NCBI GenBank assembly: GCA_035444285.1
Contig: DAOMOK010000006.1
Location: forward strand, 62,001-126,000
DNA length: 64,000 bases
Source: CAADGU01 sp035444285
GTDB lineage: Bacteria > Chloroflexota > Anaerolineae > Promineifilales > Promineifilaceae
Direction of reading: 5' to 3'
The notes beneath the pieces were generated by a model. It saw nothing but the letters and a program-made list of their open reading frames with translations, made no database searches and was not told where the DNA came from. Positions 1 through 7,845 of the stretch are shown piece after piece (the first letter of the stretch is position 1; the number at the start of each line of letters is the position of its first letter). Position numbers and translations under genes: made by a program.

Positions 1-2
1 TT

Positions 3-365
3 ACGGATAACGACTCCCTGCTGCTGATAACCGGCGCCGCCCACCACTTCACCAGCAGCACCTTCGCCGGGCAGCCGGATTTGCGGGCGCGGGAAGGGGA
101 GCCGTTTGTGGAGATGCATCCGGCAGACGCGGCCGTGCGCGGGATTGGGCATGGCGACTGGGTGGTGGTGGGCAACGGCCGTGGCGCTTGCACCCTCAAA
201 GCCATCCTCACCGACGGCATCCGCCCCGGCGTGGTCGCTTCCCCCAAAGGACGCTGGGGCGTACTAGAAGGGGGGCACGTCAACTTCACCACCCCGGATG
301 CTCTGGGCGACATGGCCGGGCAATCCACCTACCACAGCAACCGGGTGTGGGTGTGGCGGAAGTAG
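3..365 (+). CDS. Molybdopterin oxidoreductase, C-terminal part (5' end outside window)
   Basis: The frame is open from the window edge to the stop at 363-365. It encodes the C-terminal molybdopterin-dinucleotide-binding beta-barrel of a DMSO-reductase-superfamily enzyme (formate dehydrogenase, nitrate reductase or thiosulfate/biotin-sulfoxide reductase types). Supporting motifs are the EMHPADAAVRGIGHGDWV stretch, where cofactor-domain proteins typically read 'hP.dA...Gi.dGd.V.V.n.rG', and the terminal segment with NFTTPDALGDMAGQST, which matches the usual end 'N.LTpd..sD.gggsay'. The catalytic domains and the Mo ligand residue lie upstream of the window, so the substrate cannot be assigned. 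Confidence 0.85.
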   Translation, partial: TDNDSLLLITGAAHHFTSSTFAGQPDLRAREGEPFVEMHPADAAVRGIGHGDWVVVGNGRGACTLKAILTDGIRPGVVASPKGRWGVLEGGHVNFTTPDALGDMAGQSTYHSNRVWVWRK

Positions 366-372
366 CAGCCGA

Positions 373-603
373 ATGGAAGGCAAACACAAATTCGCTTTAT
401 GTTTGAACAATGAAGGGTATGAAGCCTCCCTTGAAGTGGGCAAGATGTATCGGGTTGTTGGGGATGGCACGGCCGTACAACATGGCTATCTACGCATCAT
501 TGATGAAAGCGGCGAAGATTATGCTTATGCAACCCATCGCTTCTATCTGGTGGTATTGCCGAGAGAAGTTGAAAATGCGTTGATGGTAACGGCCCAGACA
601 TAA
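373..603 (+). CDS. Small conserved hypothetical protein (76 aa)
   Basis: The ATG at 373, 7 nt after the previous stop, is preferred. A longer upstream start would lie inside the oxidoreductase gene and adds a low-complexity stretch. The product is soluble and beta-rich, with the pattern ALCLNNEGYEASLEVGKMYR, then a GYLRIIDESGEDY segment and a short FYLVVLPREV end. Similar small proteins (cytosolic, function unknown) are common in cyanobacteria and Chloroflexota. The tight spacing suggests cotranscription with the oxidoreductase. No catalytic motif is visible. Confidence 0.65.
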   Translation: MEGKHKFALCLNNEGYEASLEVGKMYRVVGDGTAVQHGYLRIIDESGEDYAYATHRFYLVVLPREVENALMVTAQT

Positions 604-640
604 CCAGTTCTGTAAGCAATTCCCGACATCAGCAAAACAA

Positions 641-671
641 AAACGGCCGTCGCCCCACGCGACGGCCGTTT
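641..671. terminator. Bidirectional hairpin terminator built from two ACGGCCGT copies
   Basis: A perfect 12-bp stem (AAACGGCCGTCG at 641-652 with its complement at 660-671) encloses a 7-nt loop. An A-rich tract precedes it and T residues follow, so it can work for the plus-strand gene ending at 603 and for the minus-strand gene ending at 705. Each arm contains one copy of the iterated octamer. Confidence 0.75.
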
Positions 672-704
672 CTCATTCACCAATTACCGTTTACCGATAA
701 TCGC

Positions 705-1916
705 CTACGGATTCACCTGCACCACCAACACTTCCACATCCGTCGTCGGGTTGCCGCCAGTGATCACCGGGATGGATGTATCGTTGATGAACAGAAGATT
801 GCCCGCTCCATCCGTGATCCGCGCCGACAGCGTGTAGGTGTGGTTGTCCACAATCGCCGCCGGGTCATAGGGAATGGCAAAGGGCAACGGTACCTGCGCC
901 CCGTTGGTGGGCGCATTGTATTCGCCGAGGATCACGGCCGGTGCATCGGCCAGCGAGGTATCCTGAAGCTGTACCAGCAAGTTGGCATCGTCCGGTAAAG
1001 CAATCCGCACCAGATAGCTGACAGTGCCGGTCACTTCGGCCATTGTCACCGGAGCCGGGCCACCATTGCTAAAGACCATGTTCCCGGCGTCCGCAAACAG
1101 GTTCATTACCAGGTTATCGCCATCCATGACAAAGGTGCGCACATTGCTCAAGAACATATTGAACTGCGCATCCAATGAACCTTCGGGGCACATCGCCATG
1201 CTGGAAATACCGGGCTGGATGATCAGCGATGCGCCATCCAGGGTGTAGCTGCCCGCAATGCGGTTGCAATCTGCCTGACCACTGTAGGTGCCGTCTTCAT
1301 TGAAGACGATGTTGTAGTTGGCCGGGTTGTCTACGACGATATCGTTTTCTTCGGCCGTGTCCTGGAATTCTTGCCACTGCCAGAGAATGCCGGTGATGGG
1401 GGCGGTTTCGGCGGGCATGTCGGTCGGGGCCGGGCCGCCGTTGCCAAAGACCATATTCCCGGCGTCGGCGAACAGGTTCATCACCAGATCCTCACCGTCC
1501 ATGACATAGGTGCGCACATTGCTTAAGAAGGCGTTGAACTGGGTATCCAGTGAACCTTCGGGACACATCGCCATTGTAGAAATACCGGGCTGAATGGTCA
1601 GCGATGCGCCATCCAGGGTGTAGCTGCCCGCAATACGGTTGCAATCAGCCTGACCGTTGTAGGTGCCATCTTCGTTGAAGACAATGTTGTAGTTGGCCGG
1701 ATTGTCTACGGTGATGTCATTTTCTCCGGCCGTGTCCTGGAACTCTTGCCACTGCCAGAGGATGCCGGTGATGGTGGGCATGGGTTCTTCGGCGGCGGGC
1801 ACGGCCGTAGCCTCTGTTTCTGGCACGGCCGTTGGTTCTGAACCGGCCGTGCCACTACACGCCGCCAGCGCCATCGCCAGCAACAACATGACAAACACAA
1901 GGGTAAATTTTTTCAT
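705..1916 (-). CDS. Lipoprotein with two META domains and a C-terminal YbaY-like domain
   Basis: The start is at 1916 (MKKFTLVFVML), giving 403 aa with a lipoprotein signal ending in the lipobox LAAC at about residue 20. A longer upstream frame would translate the palindromic repeat at 1971-2057 and is rejected. After a Thr/Pro/Glu-rich linker come two nearly identical META/HslJ-like domains (about residues 45-170 and 172-295), each with TGILWQWQEFQDTA, the DGTY.GQADCNRIAG core and a paired MAMCPEGSLD cysteine. A C-terminal beta domain (about 300-403) resembles the YbaY/YscW lipoprotein family. It is probably anchored outside the membrane; the role is unknown (META proteins are linked to heat or antibiotic stress). 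The two META copies are also very similar at DNA level, pointing to recent duplication. Confidence 0.85.
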   Translation of the reverse strand: MKKFTLVFVMLLLAMALAACSGTAGSEPTAVPETEATAVPAAEEPMPTITGILWQWQEFQDTAGENDITVDNPANYNIVFNEDGTYNGQADCNRIAGSYTLDGASLTIQPGISTMAMCPEGSLDTQFNAFLSNVRTYVMDGEDLVMNLFADAGNMVFGNGGPAPTDMPAETAPITGILWQWQEFQDTAEENDIVVDNPANYNIVFNEDGTYSGQADCNRIAGSYTLDGASLIIQPGISSMAMCPEGSLDAQFNMFLSNVRTFVMDGDNLVMNLFADAGNMVFSNGGPAPVTMAEVTGTVSYLVRIALPDDANLLVQLQDTSLADAPAVILGEYNAPTNGAQVPLPFAIPYDPAAIVDNHTYTLSARITDGAGNLLFINDTSIPVITGGNPTTDVEVLVVQVNP

Positions 1917-1970
1917 TCTTCGTTTCCTTTTTTTGGCCCTGAACACACCGTTAACAGAATATCTTATGCT

Positions 1971-2057
1971 TGTCATTCCGACGAGTCTTCGAGGAGGAAT
2001 CCTTCGCTTCGGACAGACGTAGGATTCCTCGCTCCGCAGACTTCGCTCGGAATGACA
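1971..2057. repeat. Palindromic interspersed repeat of the TGTCATTCCGA type
   Basis: The element starts TGTCATTCCGA and ends with the exact complement TCGGAATGACA. Inside are nested arms (GAGGAATCCT... / ...AGGATTCCTC). Elements with this end sequence are widespread intergenic repeats in environmental bacterial genomes. It sits in the leader of the META lipoprotein gene, so a hairpin could form in that mRNA. No coding content. Confidence 0.8.
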
Positions 2058-2220
2058 GGCCAAGTGTGAAAGTTAAGAACTCTTCTTTAACGATGCACTG
2101 AATCGGGCAGTTTGATAAAGATGCATGGATTAGTCTATCGTCAACGGCCGTTTTGCCCACAAAAAGCGCCCCGACGCATAAAATGTTTAGCATTGGCTGA
2201 GAAAGCGATGTCTACTGAAA

Positions 2221-2251
2221 TTGTGCCTGCGCCTGACCAGTGTGGTATCAT
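2221..2251 (+). promoter_or_regulatory. Possible promoter of nuoN (extended -10)
   Basis: TTGTGC at 2221-2226 and TATCAT at 2246-2251 are 19 bp apart. The second hexamer is preceded by TGG, an extended -10. It lies 38 bp before the nuoN start. The match to consensus is moderate. Confidence 0.4.
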
Positions 2252-2289
2252 AGTGACGCTTAGAACAAACACAGAAGGTTGGAAGAGCG

Positions 2290-3768
2290 ATGGAATTTAC
2301 CCCTCCTGAAATCAATTTACTTATTGTGGCTCCGGTACTCATCGTCATGGCCGCCGGGTCGCTGGGCATGGTCATTGACCTGTTCACCCCGGACGGCAAA
2401 AAAGGGTGGGCCGTCTGGCTGGCGGCTATTGGCCTGCTGCTGGCGCTGGTGCAAAACGTGGCCCTGTGGAACGGCAACTACGCCACCTTTATCCCCCAAA
2501 ATGGCGTGCCCATGGTCATTATGGACAACTTCGCCATTTTCCTGAACACCACCTTTTTGCTCACCGGCCTGCTGGTGATTCCTCTTTCGCGCAGCTATTT
2601 GCAGCGCACCGGGCTGGAAACGCCAGAGTATTACATGCTGCTGCTTTTCTCCATCAGCGGCATGATGCTCATGGGCATGGCCAATGATCTCATCCTGGTT
2701 TTTCTGGCGCTAGAAGTGCTGTCTATCCCGCTCTACATCATGTGCGGTATGTTGTGGCCGCGGGCAGAGTCGGAAGAGTCGGCGATGAAGTATTTCTTGC
2801 TGGGGGCCTTTTCCTCGGCGATTTTTGTCTTTGGCATTGCCCTGGTTTATGGGGCGACCATGACAACGGCTATCCCCCTCATTTTTGACCATGTGGCCGC
2901 CAATGGCCTGAATGCGCTGATCGTCACCGGGCTGGCCTTTTTGATGGTGGGCGCGGGCTTCAAAGTGGCGGCCGTACCCTTCCATATGTGGACGCCGGAC
3001 GTGTACGAAGGCGCGCCCACGCCGGTCACGGCGTTCATGTCCGTAGGGGCCAAAGTGGCCGGATTTGCGGTGCTGCTGCGGGTGCTGGTACTGGCGTTGC
3101 CGCAGGCGAGTGATGAATGGGTCACGGCCGTAGCCGTCCTCTCCACCCTCACCCTCATCATCGGCAACGTCGTCGCCATCCGCCAGGGCAACATCAAACG
3201 GATGCTGGCCTACTCCTCCATCGCCCACGCTGGCTATATCCTCATTGCCGTCGCCGCCGCCGCCGACAATCCCGCGGGCGTCAGTTCCGCCCTCTTTTAC
3301 ATGTTTGCCTACCTCTTCACCAACCTGGGCGCGTTTGGCATCGTCATCGCCCTGGAACGGAACTACGGCGAAGGCAACCTGCTGGACGATTTCAAAGGGT
3401 TGGCCAAACGCCACCCCTGGCTGTCATTAGCCATGGCTTACTTCATGCTCTCCCTCACCGGCATCCCACCGACGGGTGGCTTTTCCGCCAAATTCTACGT
3501 CTTCGGCGCGGCCATCGAAGCCGAACTGTACTGGCTGGTGCTGATTGGCGTCATCACCAGCGTCATCTCCGGCTACTACTACCTGCGGGTGGTCTACCTG
3601 ATGTACATGTTTGACGGCGAGGGCGAATTGATCACCGGCCGCGCCTTGCAATTTGCCGTCTTCGTGATGGCTATCTCCACCCTGGTCTTAGGACTATTTC
3701 CCGAAGGATTATTCAACCTGACGGCCGAAGCCACCTTCAGCGCCACTCGTTTGCTGGCGGGAGGGTAA
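2290..3768 (+). CDS. nuoN: NADH-quinone oxidoreductase subunit N (NuoN)
   Basis: This 492-aa polytopic membrane protein belongs to the proton-translocating antiporter family (Proton_antipo_M). It carries the NuoN hallmarks FLALEVLSIPLYIMCG with the buried Glu, the GAGFKVAAVPFHMWTPDVYEGAPTP stretch (read in two parts: GAGFKVAAVPFH and MWTPDVYEGAPTP), KRMLAYSSIAHAGY and the late LTGIPPTGGFSAKFYVF motif. Length and about 14 predicted helices are normal for the family. It is one of the three antiporter-like proton pumps of complex I in the membrane arm. No other nuo gene is in the window and both neighbours are unrelated, so it is an orphan locus here. Two octamer copies lie nearby. Confidence 0.95.
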   Translation: MEFTPPEINLLIVAPVLIVMAAGSLGMVIDLFTPDGKKGWAVWLAAIGLLLALVQNVALWNGNYATFIPQNGVPMVIMDNFAIFLNTTFLLTGLLVIPLSRSYLQRTGLETPEYYMLLLFSISGMMLMGMANDLILVFLALEVLSIPLYIMCGMLWPRAESEESAMKYFLLGAFSSAIFVFGIALVYGATMTTAIPLIFDHVAANGLNALIVTGLAFLMVGAGFKVAAVPFHMWTPDVYEGAPTPVTAFMSVGAKVAGFAVLLRVLVLALPQASDEWVTAVAVLSTLTLIIGNVVAIRQGNIKRMLAYSSIAHAGYILIAVAAAADNPAGVSSALFYMFAYLFTNLGAFGIVIALERNYGEGNLLDDFKGLAKRHPWLSLAMAYFMLSLTGIPPTGGFSAKFYVFGAAIEAELYWLVLIGVITSVISGYYYLRVVYLMYMFDGEGELITGRALQFAVFVMAISTLVLGLFPEGLFNLTAEATFSATRLLAGG

Positions 3769-3783
3769 GTGCGTAAGCCGTAG

Positions 3784-3830
3784 TTCGTAATCCGTAACCC
3801 GTATTCCGATAACGGGTTACGGATTACGAA
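3784..3830. repeat. Perfect 19-bp hairpin of the CGTAATCCGT repeat family
   Basis: TTCGTAATCCGTAACCCGT (3784-3802) is exactly complemented at 3812-3830, with a 9-nt loop. It sits just after nuoN and may serve as its terminator, though no T tract follows. The same word family (GTAATCCGT / ACGGATTAC) returns at 31669-31715 and 63212-63266 and, in related form, inside the ABC transporter gene at about 15199. Confidence 0.85.
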
Positions 3831-3846
3831 TAGTATTCCATACGCT

Positions 3847-5034
3847 ATGGCTCCATCCCCTTCCGCTCTTCCCCTCAAATGGCCCATACCCACCGAAGAA
3901 GCCACCCACGTCATTGCTGCCCTGCCAGACGCCGCCCAACGCAATCTGCAAATCACCCAAACCTACCATGAACTGACCGTCGCGCTCACCCAGTTGTTGG
4001 GCAGCGAGAATGTGACCTGGTGCGCATTTGGCACGTGGGCTTCCAAAACGGCCGGGCAGTTCATTCGCGGTGACGAGGCCGACCGCATGGTGCGCCTCTA
4101 TGTGCAGCAGGCAGACTTTATCGAGCGCAAACTGTCCAGTTTGCAGCGCGTCCTGGCCTGGTTTGAGCCATCACCCGCGCTCAAAGAAACGCTGGTGGCC
4201 CAGGCCATAGATAGTGTACCGGCCGAAATTTCGCGCCAGATCGGGGCCGGGAATGTGAAGGTGTTTGCTGAATTGGGGCCGCTCTTTGCCCGCTTTCTGG
4301 CTGATTTTGCGGAAAGCCCTGTTCATGATCAGGCACGGCTGGATGCGTTTCTGGCACGATTACGGCCGGGTGCGGCCGAAAATGACGGGCAAGATTTACT
4401 CAAACAGGCTTTTACTGAGTATTACCAGGCGATGTTTGCCCCGGACGGGCGGAGCAAAGCAGAACATATTTTGTGCGCCAATTTGTTGGTGGGTTTCCAT
4501 GAACAGCAGCGGCTCCAGCCACAAATTGTGGCCGGGATGGAAGCGCCGCTGGAAAATGAGTTCGAGAGCAATTTTTTGCGGCAGGCAAATGAGGTGATTC
4601 GCCAGAAAGCGCCGCGTGGCATTTCCCGGCTGATTCAACTGCTGTGGCGGCAGCGGCTGAAAGGGGTTTCTCGCCTCGTGGCCGATGACTGGCGCATAAT
4701 TTCCACACGCTGGATCATGACGATTGTGCTGCCCACGGAAACGCTGCGTTTAGGGATGGATGTGCCACCGCTACCCGACGGCCGTCCCTTCCCCCCCGAT
4801 CTCACCACCCCCCAACTGGCGGCGTTAACGGCCGTGCTCACCACCCTCGACCGCACTCCCGACAGCCCCCTCAGCAGCGCCGCCCGCGACTGGGGCAATC
4901 TGGCCGACCGCATGAATTACATTGCCGACCTGTTCCGCTCCCGCCAGCAGGAAACCAGCCTTTACCAGCAACCATTTAGTGACGCGCAGGTGGAAGAGAT
5001 TCGGCACGGCCGTGTGCCTCCGGCTCCGCTTTAG
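3847..5034 (+). CDS. Conserved hypothetical protein (395 aa), WASKTAG type
   Basis: Function not recognised. The product is a soluble, mainly helical protein with no signal peptide or membrane span. Its most distinctive stretch is WCAFGTWASKTAGQFIRGDE (about residues 57-77), which I recall from uncharacterised actinobacterial and Chloroflexota proteins of similar length. A Trp/Arg-rich segment (IRQKAPRGISRLIQLLWRQR, about 245-265) follows, with a proline-rich stretch near 305-330. The stop overlaps the stop of the opposing CMD gene by 4 bp. The start at 3847 lies right after the hairpin repeat; no strong ribosome-binding site is visible. Confidence 0.7.
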   Translation: MAPSPSALPLKWPIPTEEATHVIAALPDAAQRNLQITQTYHELTVALTQLLGSENVTWCAFGTWASKTAGQFIRGDEADRMVRLYVQQADFIERKLSSLQRVLAWFEPSPALKETLVAQAIDSVPAEISRQIGAGNVKVFAELGPLFARFLADFAESPVHDQARLDAFLARLRPGAAENDGQDLLKQAFTEYYQAMFAPDGRSKAEHILCANLLVGFHEQQRLQPQIVAGMEAPLENEFESNFLRQANEVIRQKAPRGISRLIQLLWRQRLKGVSRLVADDWRIISTRWIMTIVLPTETLRLGMDVPPLPDGRPFPPDLTTPQLAALTAVLTTLDRTPDSPLSSAARDWGNLADRMNYIADLFRSRQQETSLYQQPFSDAQVEEIRHGRVPPAPL

Positions 5035-5612
5035 CCTGTCACGGCCGTCGGCACCCCATCCGGGTCCATCATCGGCGGCGGATGAATGTCAAAGGCATCG
5101 GCCAGACGCACAAACAGGTTAAAGAGCGCGCCATCATAAACCGCTTCGGCAATCTGGGCGTCGCTCCAGCCCACATCGCGCAAACCCTGTACCTGCTCAT
5201 CTGTGATTTTGTAGGCGTGGCGGGTGAGGGTTTCCACAAATTCCAACAAGAGGCGCTCGGCCGGGGTGACGGGAGCCGCATCGAGATCACCGGCGCGGAG
5301 GGCGACGGCCGTTTCCGCATACTGTTCGCCTTGCAACTGCAAGAACCAGGCATGGGAACTCAGTCAGTAGTGGCAGCGATTCAGCGCCGCCACATACGAG
5401 GCGATCATCTCGTGTTGGGCGCGGCTCAGCGCCCCATCCGTAAAATGCAGCCGGGACGCATCCATAATCGCCCGCAAAAAGTCCGGGCGCAGGCTCATGG
5501 TGCGCAAAATGTCGGCCACATACCCCCGCTCCGATTGCGACCGGGCCATTTCAAACACCTCGGCCACTTCTCCCTGAGCATCCACATCTTCAATCCAGGC
5601 AATCCGAGCCAT
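5031..5612 (-). CDS. AhpD/CMD-family peroxidase-related protein, probable selenoprotein (in-frame UGA, CxxU)
   Basis: Read from 5612, the frame runs 82 codons to NRCHY, meets a single TGA (plus-strand TCA at 5364-5366), then continues in the same frame as LSSHAWFLQLQGEQYAE to a TGA at 5031. With the UGA read as selenocysteine the protein is 193 aa, the normal length for the carboxymuconolactone-decarboxylase/AhpD-like peroxidase-related family. The UGA falls exactly where the second Cys of the redox CxxC motif belongs, giving C-H-Y-U. Homology is continuous on both sides, and a SECIS-like hairpin follows 26 nt later. AhpD-like selenoproteins with this motif are known. The alternative is a one-base nonsense change from TGC/TGT. 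AGGAGG precedes the start. Expected role: thiol/selenol-dependent peroxide reduction in the cytosol. Confidence 0.75.
5322..5349 (-). promoter_or_regulatory. SECIS-like hairpin after the in-frame UGA
   Basis: In the mRNA the stretch 15 to 42 nt after the UGA folds as CUgGUU-CUUGC-AGUU-GCAAG-gcg-AACAG. It has an apical 5-bp stem, a 4-nt loop with G at its second position, and a lower stem with small bulges. Loop position (26 nt after UGA) and shape fit bacterial SECIS elements, which lie inside the coding region and carry a conserved G in the loop. No SelB or other Sec gene is in the window. Confidence 0.55.
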
Positions 5613-5630
5613 ACCATTTACCTCCTCTGA

Positions 5631-5654
5631 GAATTATGAATTATGAAGGATGAA
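5631..5654 (-). repeat. AT-rich leader repeat upstream of the CMD gene Shine-Dalgarno
   Basis: On the coding strand the segment begins TTCATCCTTCATAATTCATA and ends in ATTC, 19 bp before the CMD gene start, directly in front of CAGAGGAGGT. The same sequence lies in the same place upstream of the genes at 55616 and 60545. Confidence 0.8.
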
Positions 5655-5716
5655 TTATGAATTTTCATTCATCGGGATGTGCCGCACCCATGTTGAACTC
5701 CTTCAAAAAATCCGCG

Positions 5717-6157
5717 TCATCCGCGTCCACTATACCACTGCCCGCCGTGAAAACGCCAACGCGGGAAAAGAATGGGCAGCAGGCTTTGGGAACCCATCCA
5801 GGTGATGACAAATACGGTGAGATAATGGGCCGCAAAACGGCCGTACCCCACCCCCACGGCTACCCCCGGCAGCGTCCATCCCATCACCCACAACCCATGC
5901 AGCAGCGTCCACAAAAAAAGCCCTTCCCACAAACCCGCCACCCACACAAACAACGGCGGCCAATCCCGGTTCCAGCGCCAGGTCTGCATATGGTTGTATA
6001 GCACATCCCAACCCAGCCCCAACAGCAAAACATAGGCCAACAACGCCAACGGTTGTACGCTGCCATAGAGCCAGACAAACACGGCCGTCACCGGAATCCC
6101 CAACACCGTAAGCAAAAAGAGGCGCGTTTGCCAACGGCCGTGCAGCGTAAATGTCAT
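5717..6157 (-). CDS. Small integral membrane protein (146 aa), unknown function
   Basis: The start at 6157 (MTFTLHGRWQTRLF) is chosen because its ATG overlaps the TGA of the upstream flavoprotein gene (ATGA), which implies translational coupling. There are four to five hydrophobic helices with Trp-rich connections (TWRWNRDWPPLFVWVAGLW). The family is not recognised. Coupling to the zinc-ribbon flavoprotein suggests a joint role, for example membrane anchoring or a shared redox substrate; this is inference. Confidence 0.7.
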   Translation of the reverse strand: MTFTLHGRWQTRLFLLTVLGIPVTAVFVWLYGSVQPLALLAYVLLLGLGWDVLYNHMQTWRWNRDWPPLFVWVAGLWEGLFLWTLLHGLWVMGWTLPGVAVGVGYGRFAAHYLTVFVITWMGSQSLLPILFPRWRFHGGQWYSGRG

Positions 6158-7821
6158 GGTTCCACTCCTTGCCACCAGCGCCACCACTGCCGCGCCGATT
6201 CCCAACCACGCAGCGGGCGCAAACCGGGCGCATTTTCCCGAATCAGTACATCCACCGACCGCTGTGCCGCGTATTGCAGCCCCATAAAACTATCCACCGG
6301 TGCATAAGCGTTGCCAAAAGCCATCGTCCCCGCCAGAAAGACCTGCCCATACCCATTGCGCAACTGTTTCAGTTCAAAGTCCGGTGTCACTTCCAGTCGT
6401 CCGCTGTTGTTTTGGCGCAGCCCGTACCGCGCACACAAATCGGCCAACAGGGGATGGATGTCGAGCCGGTCATCCAGGCCGGTGCAGTCAATCATAAAGT
6501 CGGCCACCAGGCGGCTTTCCTGGGGCAGCGGCGACTCTTCTTGCAGGTGGAGGATGAGGCGGTCACGGCCGTTGGCCCGCACACACCCCACCTCGCCAAA
6601 AATTAGCCGGTACCACCCTTGCCGTCGCCCCCGCGCCACAAGCTCGCGCCAGTCTTGCCGGTCGCTGGTCGTCGAACCGCCCCAGGTCGCCAGCAATTCC
6701 GGGCGCGTTTCCGGTGCCGTCTCTTCCAAAACCAGGCGCAGGTCGCCGCCAAACGCCGCTTTGGGGAAGTTATACGGCTGCCACTGCCAGTGATGGCGCG
6801 TCAGGCGACGCGCCCGGTCGTAAGTGGTATCGGACGTCAACGAATGGCGCAACAAATGAATCACCTGAATGTTTCGCCCCGTTGCCCGGCGAATCTCATC
6901 TAGTCGCTGCAAAATACGCGAGGCCACAATCCCCCGCCCGCGCAGTACCACAATCCCGCCGCGCTGCGCCAGACGATGGTAAATGTGTTCGTGTTTTTCG
7001 TAAGCCTGCACGAGTAAATGGCAATCACCGCTGTTCTGGCGGTATGCCTGCACTTCTGGAGCAAGCTGGATGGCCAGATGGCCCAACGCCAGATGCAGGT
7101 AGGGGGCGATGAAGCATTGGGGGACACGGCCGTTCCCCTCCCCCACCGGCACAACAACCACCACATACCGCCCATCATCCGTCTGGCGAATGGCGCAAAT
7201 TTCCCCCTGATGAAACATGTGCTGCCAGCCAATGCGCTTCATCTCCCTTTCCAGCGCCGCATACACCATGCGGGCGCGGGGGGCATAATTATCGGCCAAC
7301 GCCGTCTCGCTAAAAATCTGCCAGGCAATGCGCCCGGCTTCAGCCCACTTGCCCCGCCGCAGCAAACCGACCATTTCCTGCACGGCATAACCGGGCCAGC
7401 CCCAGAGATTGTCTGGCCTGGCCCCGGAATCACTGCGAATCCGCTGCTCGTCGGAGATTTGGGAATCGCGGCAGAGGCGTTGGAAACGGCCGTAAGGCAC
7501 AGGTTCATACCCCACCACGGCAATGTCGTGTACGGCCGTGCCGCACACCCGCAAATAATCCACCCAGGCAAAACTCCCCAGCCCGCCACCCAATGCCAGA
7601 TAGGTTGTCTCCGCTATCGGCAGTCCACTTTCCCGCAACTCCCGTACCGAAACCCGATTCGCCTGAAAACAATCCGGCAGCTCAACCGGCTGCCCACCAA
7701 AAGGAGCTAGCGCCCCACACCAGGGACAGGCATTTTGTTTAGGTAAATCAGACAACTTACAGTGACTACATTTTGCCTCTTCTATTCCATTGGTAGGTAC
7801 CGACCAGTTTTTACCCGCCAT
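6154..7821 (-). CDS. Zinc-ribbon FAD/NAD(P)-binding protein, uncharacterised
   Basis: The 555-aa product opens with a four-Cys zinc ribbon (CSHCKLSDLPKQNACPWCG, residues 18-36). Near residue 77 is a glycine-rich nucleotide-binding turn (ALGGGLGSFAWVDYLRVCG) followed by the YEPVPYGRFQRLCRDSQISD segment typical of large FAD-dependent 'lysine/ornithine monooxygenase-like' proteins. A C-terminal FLAGTMAFGNAYAPVDSFMG stretch resembles the last FAD-contacting loop. Such proteins occur in cyanobacteria and Chloroflexota without assigned substrate. It is likely cytosolic and cotranscribed with the membrane protein that overlaps its stop. Confidence 0.7.
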   Translation of the reverse strand: MAGKNWSVPTNGIEEAKCSHCKLSDLPKQNACPWCGALAPFGGQPVELPDCFQANRVSVRELRESGLPIAETTYLALGGGLGSFAWVDYLRVCGTAVHDIAVVGYEPVPYGRFQRLCRDSQISDEQRIRSDSGARPDNLWGWPGYAVQEMVGLLRRGKWAEAGRIAWQIFSETALADNYAPRARMVYAALEREMKRIGWQHMFHQGEICAIRQTDDGRYVVVVVPVGEGNGRVPQCFIAPYLHLALGHLAIQLAPEVQAYRQNSGDCHLLVQAYEKHEHIYHRLAQRGGIVVLRGRGIVASRILQRLDEIRRATGRNIQVIHLLRHSLTSDTTYDRARRLTRHHWQWQPYNFPKAAFGGDLRLVLEETAPETRPELLATWGGSTTSDRQDWRELVARGRRQGWYRLIFGEVGCVRANGRDRLILHLQEESPLPQESRLVADFMIDCTGLDDRLDIHPLLADLCARYGLRQNNSGRLEVTPDFELKQLRNGYGQVFLAGTMAFGNAYAPVDSFMGLQYAAQRSVDVLIRENAPGLRPLRGWESARQWWRWWQGVEP

Positions 7822-7845
7822 CCATGAATTCCAATTAACAAGTGA

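Noticed and set aside
5364..5366. Reassigned UGA (a different genetic code)
   Set aside because: Many genes in the window end correctly at TGA (for example 5717-6157's partner at 6154 and 63261), so UGA is a normal stop here.
5031..5612. Two separate small genes (5031-5342 and 5364-5612) on the minus strand
   Set aside because: They are in the same frame, separated by one TGA, and form one family-length protein. The second piece has no ribosome-binding site of its own.
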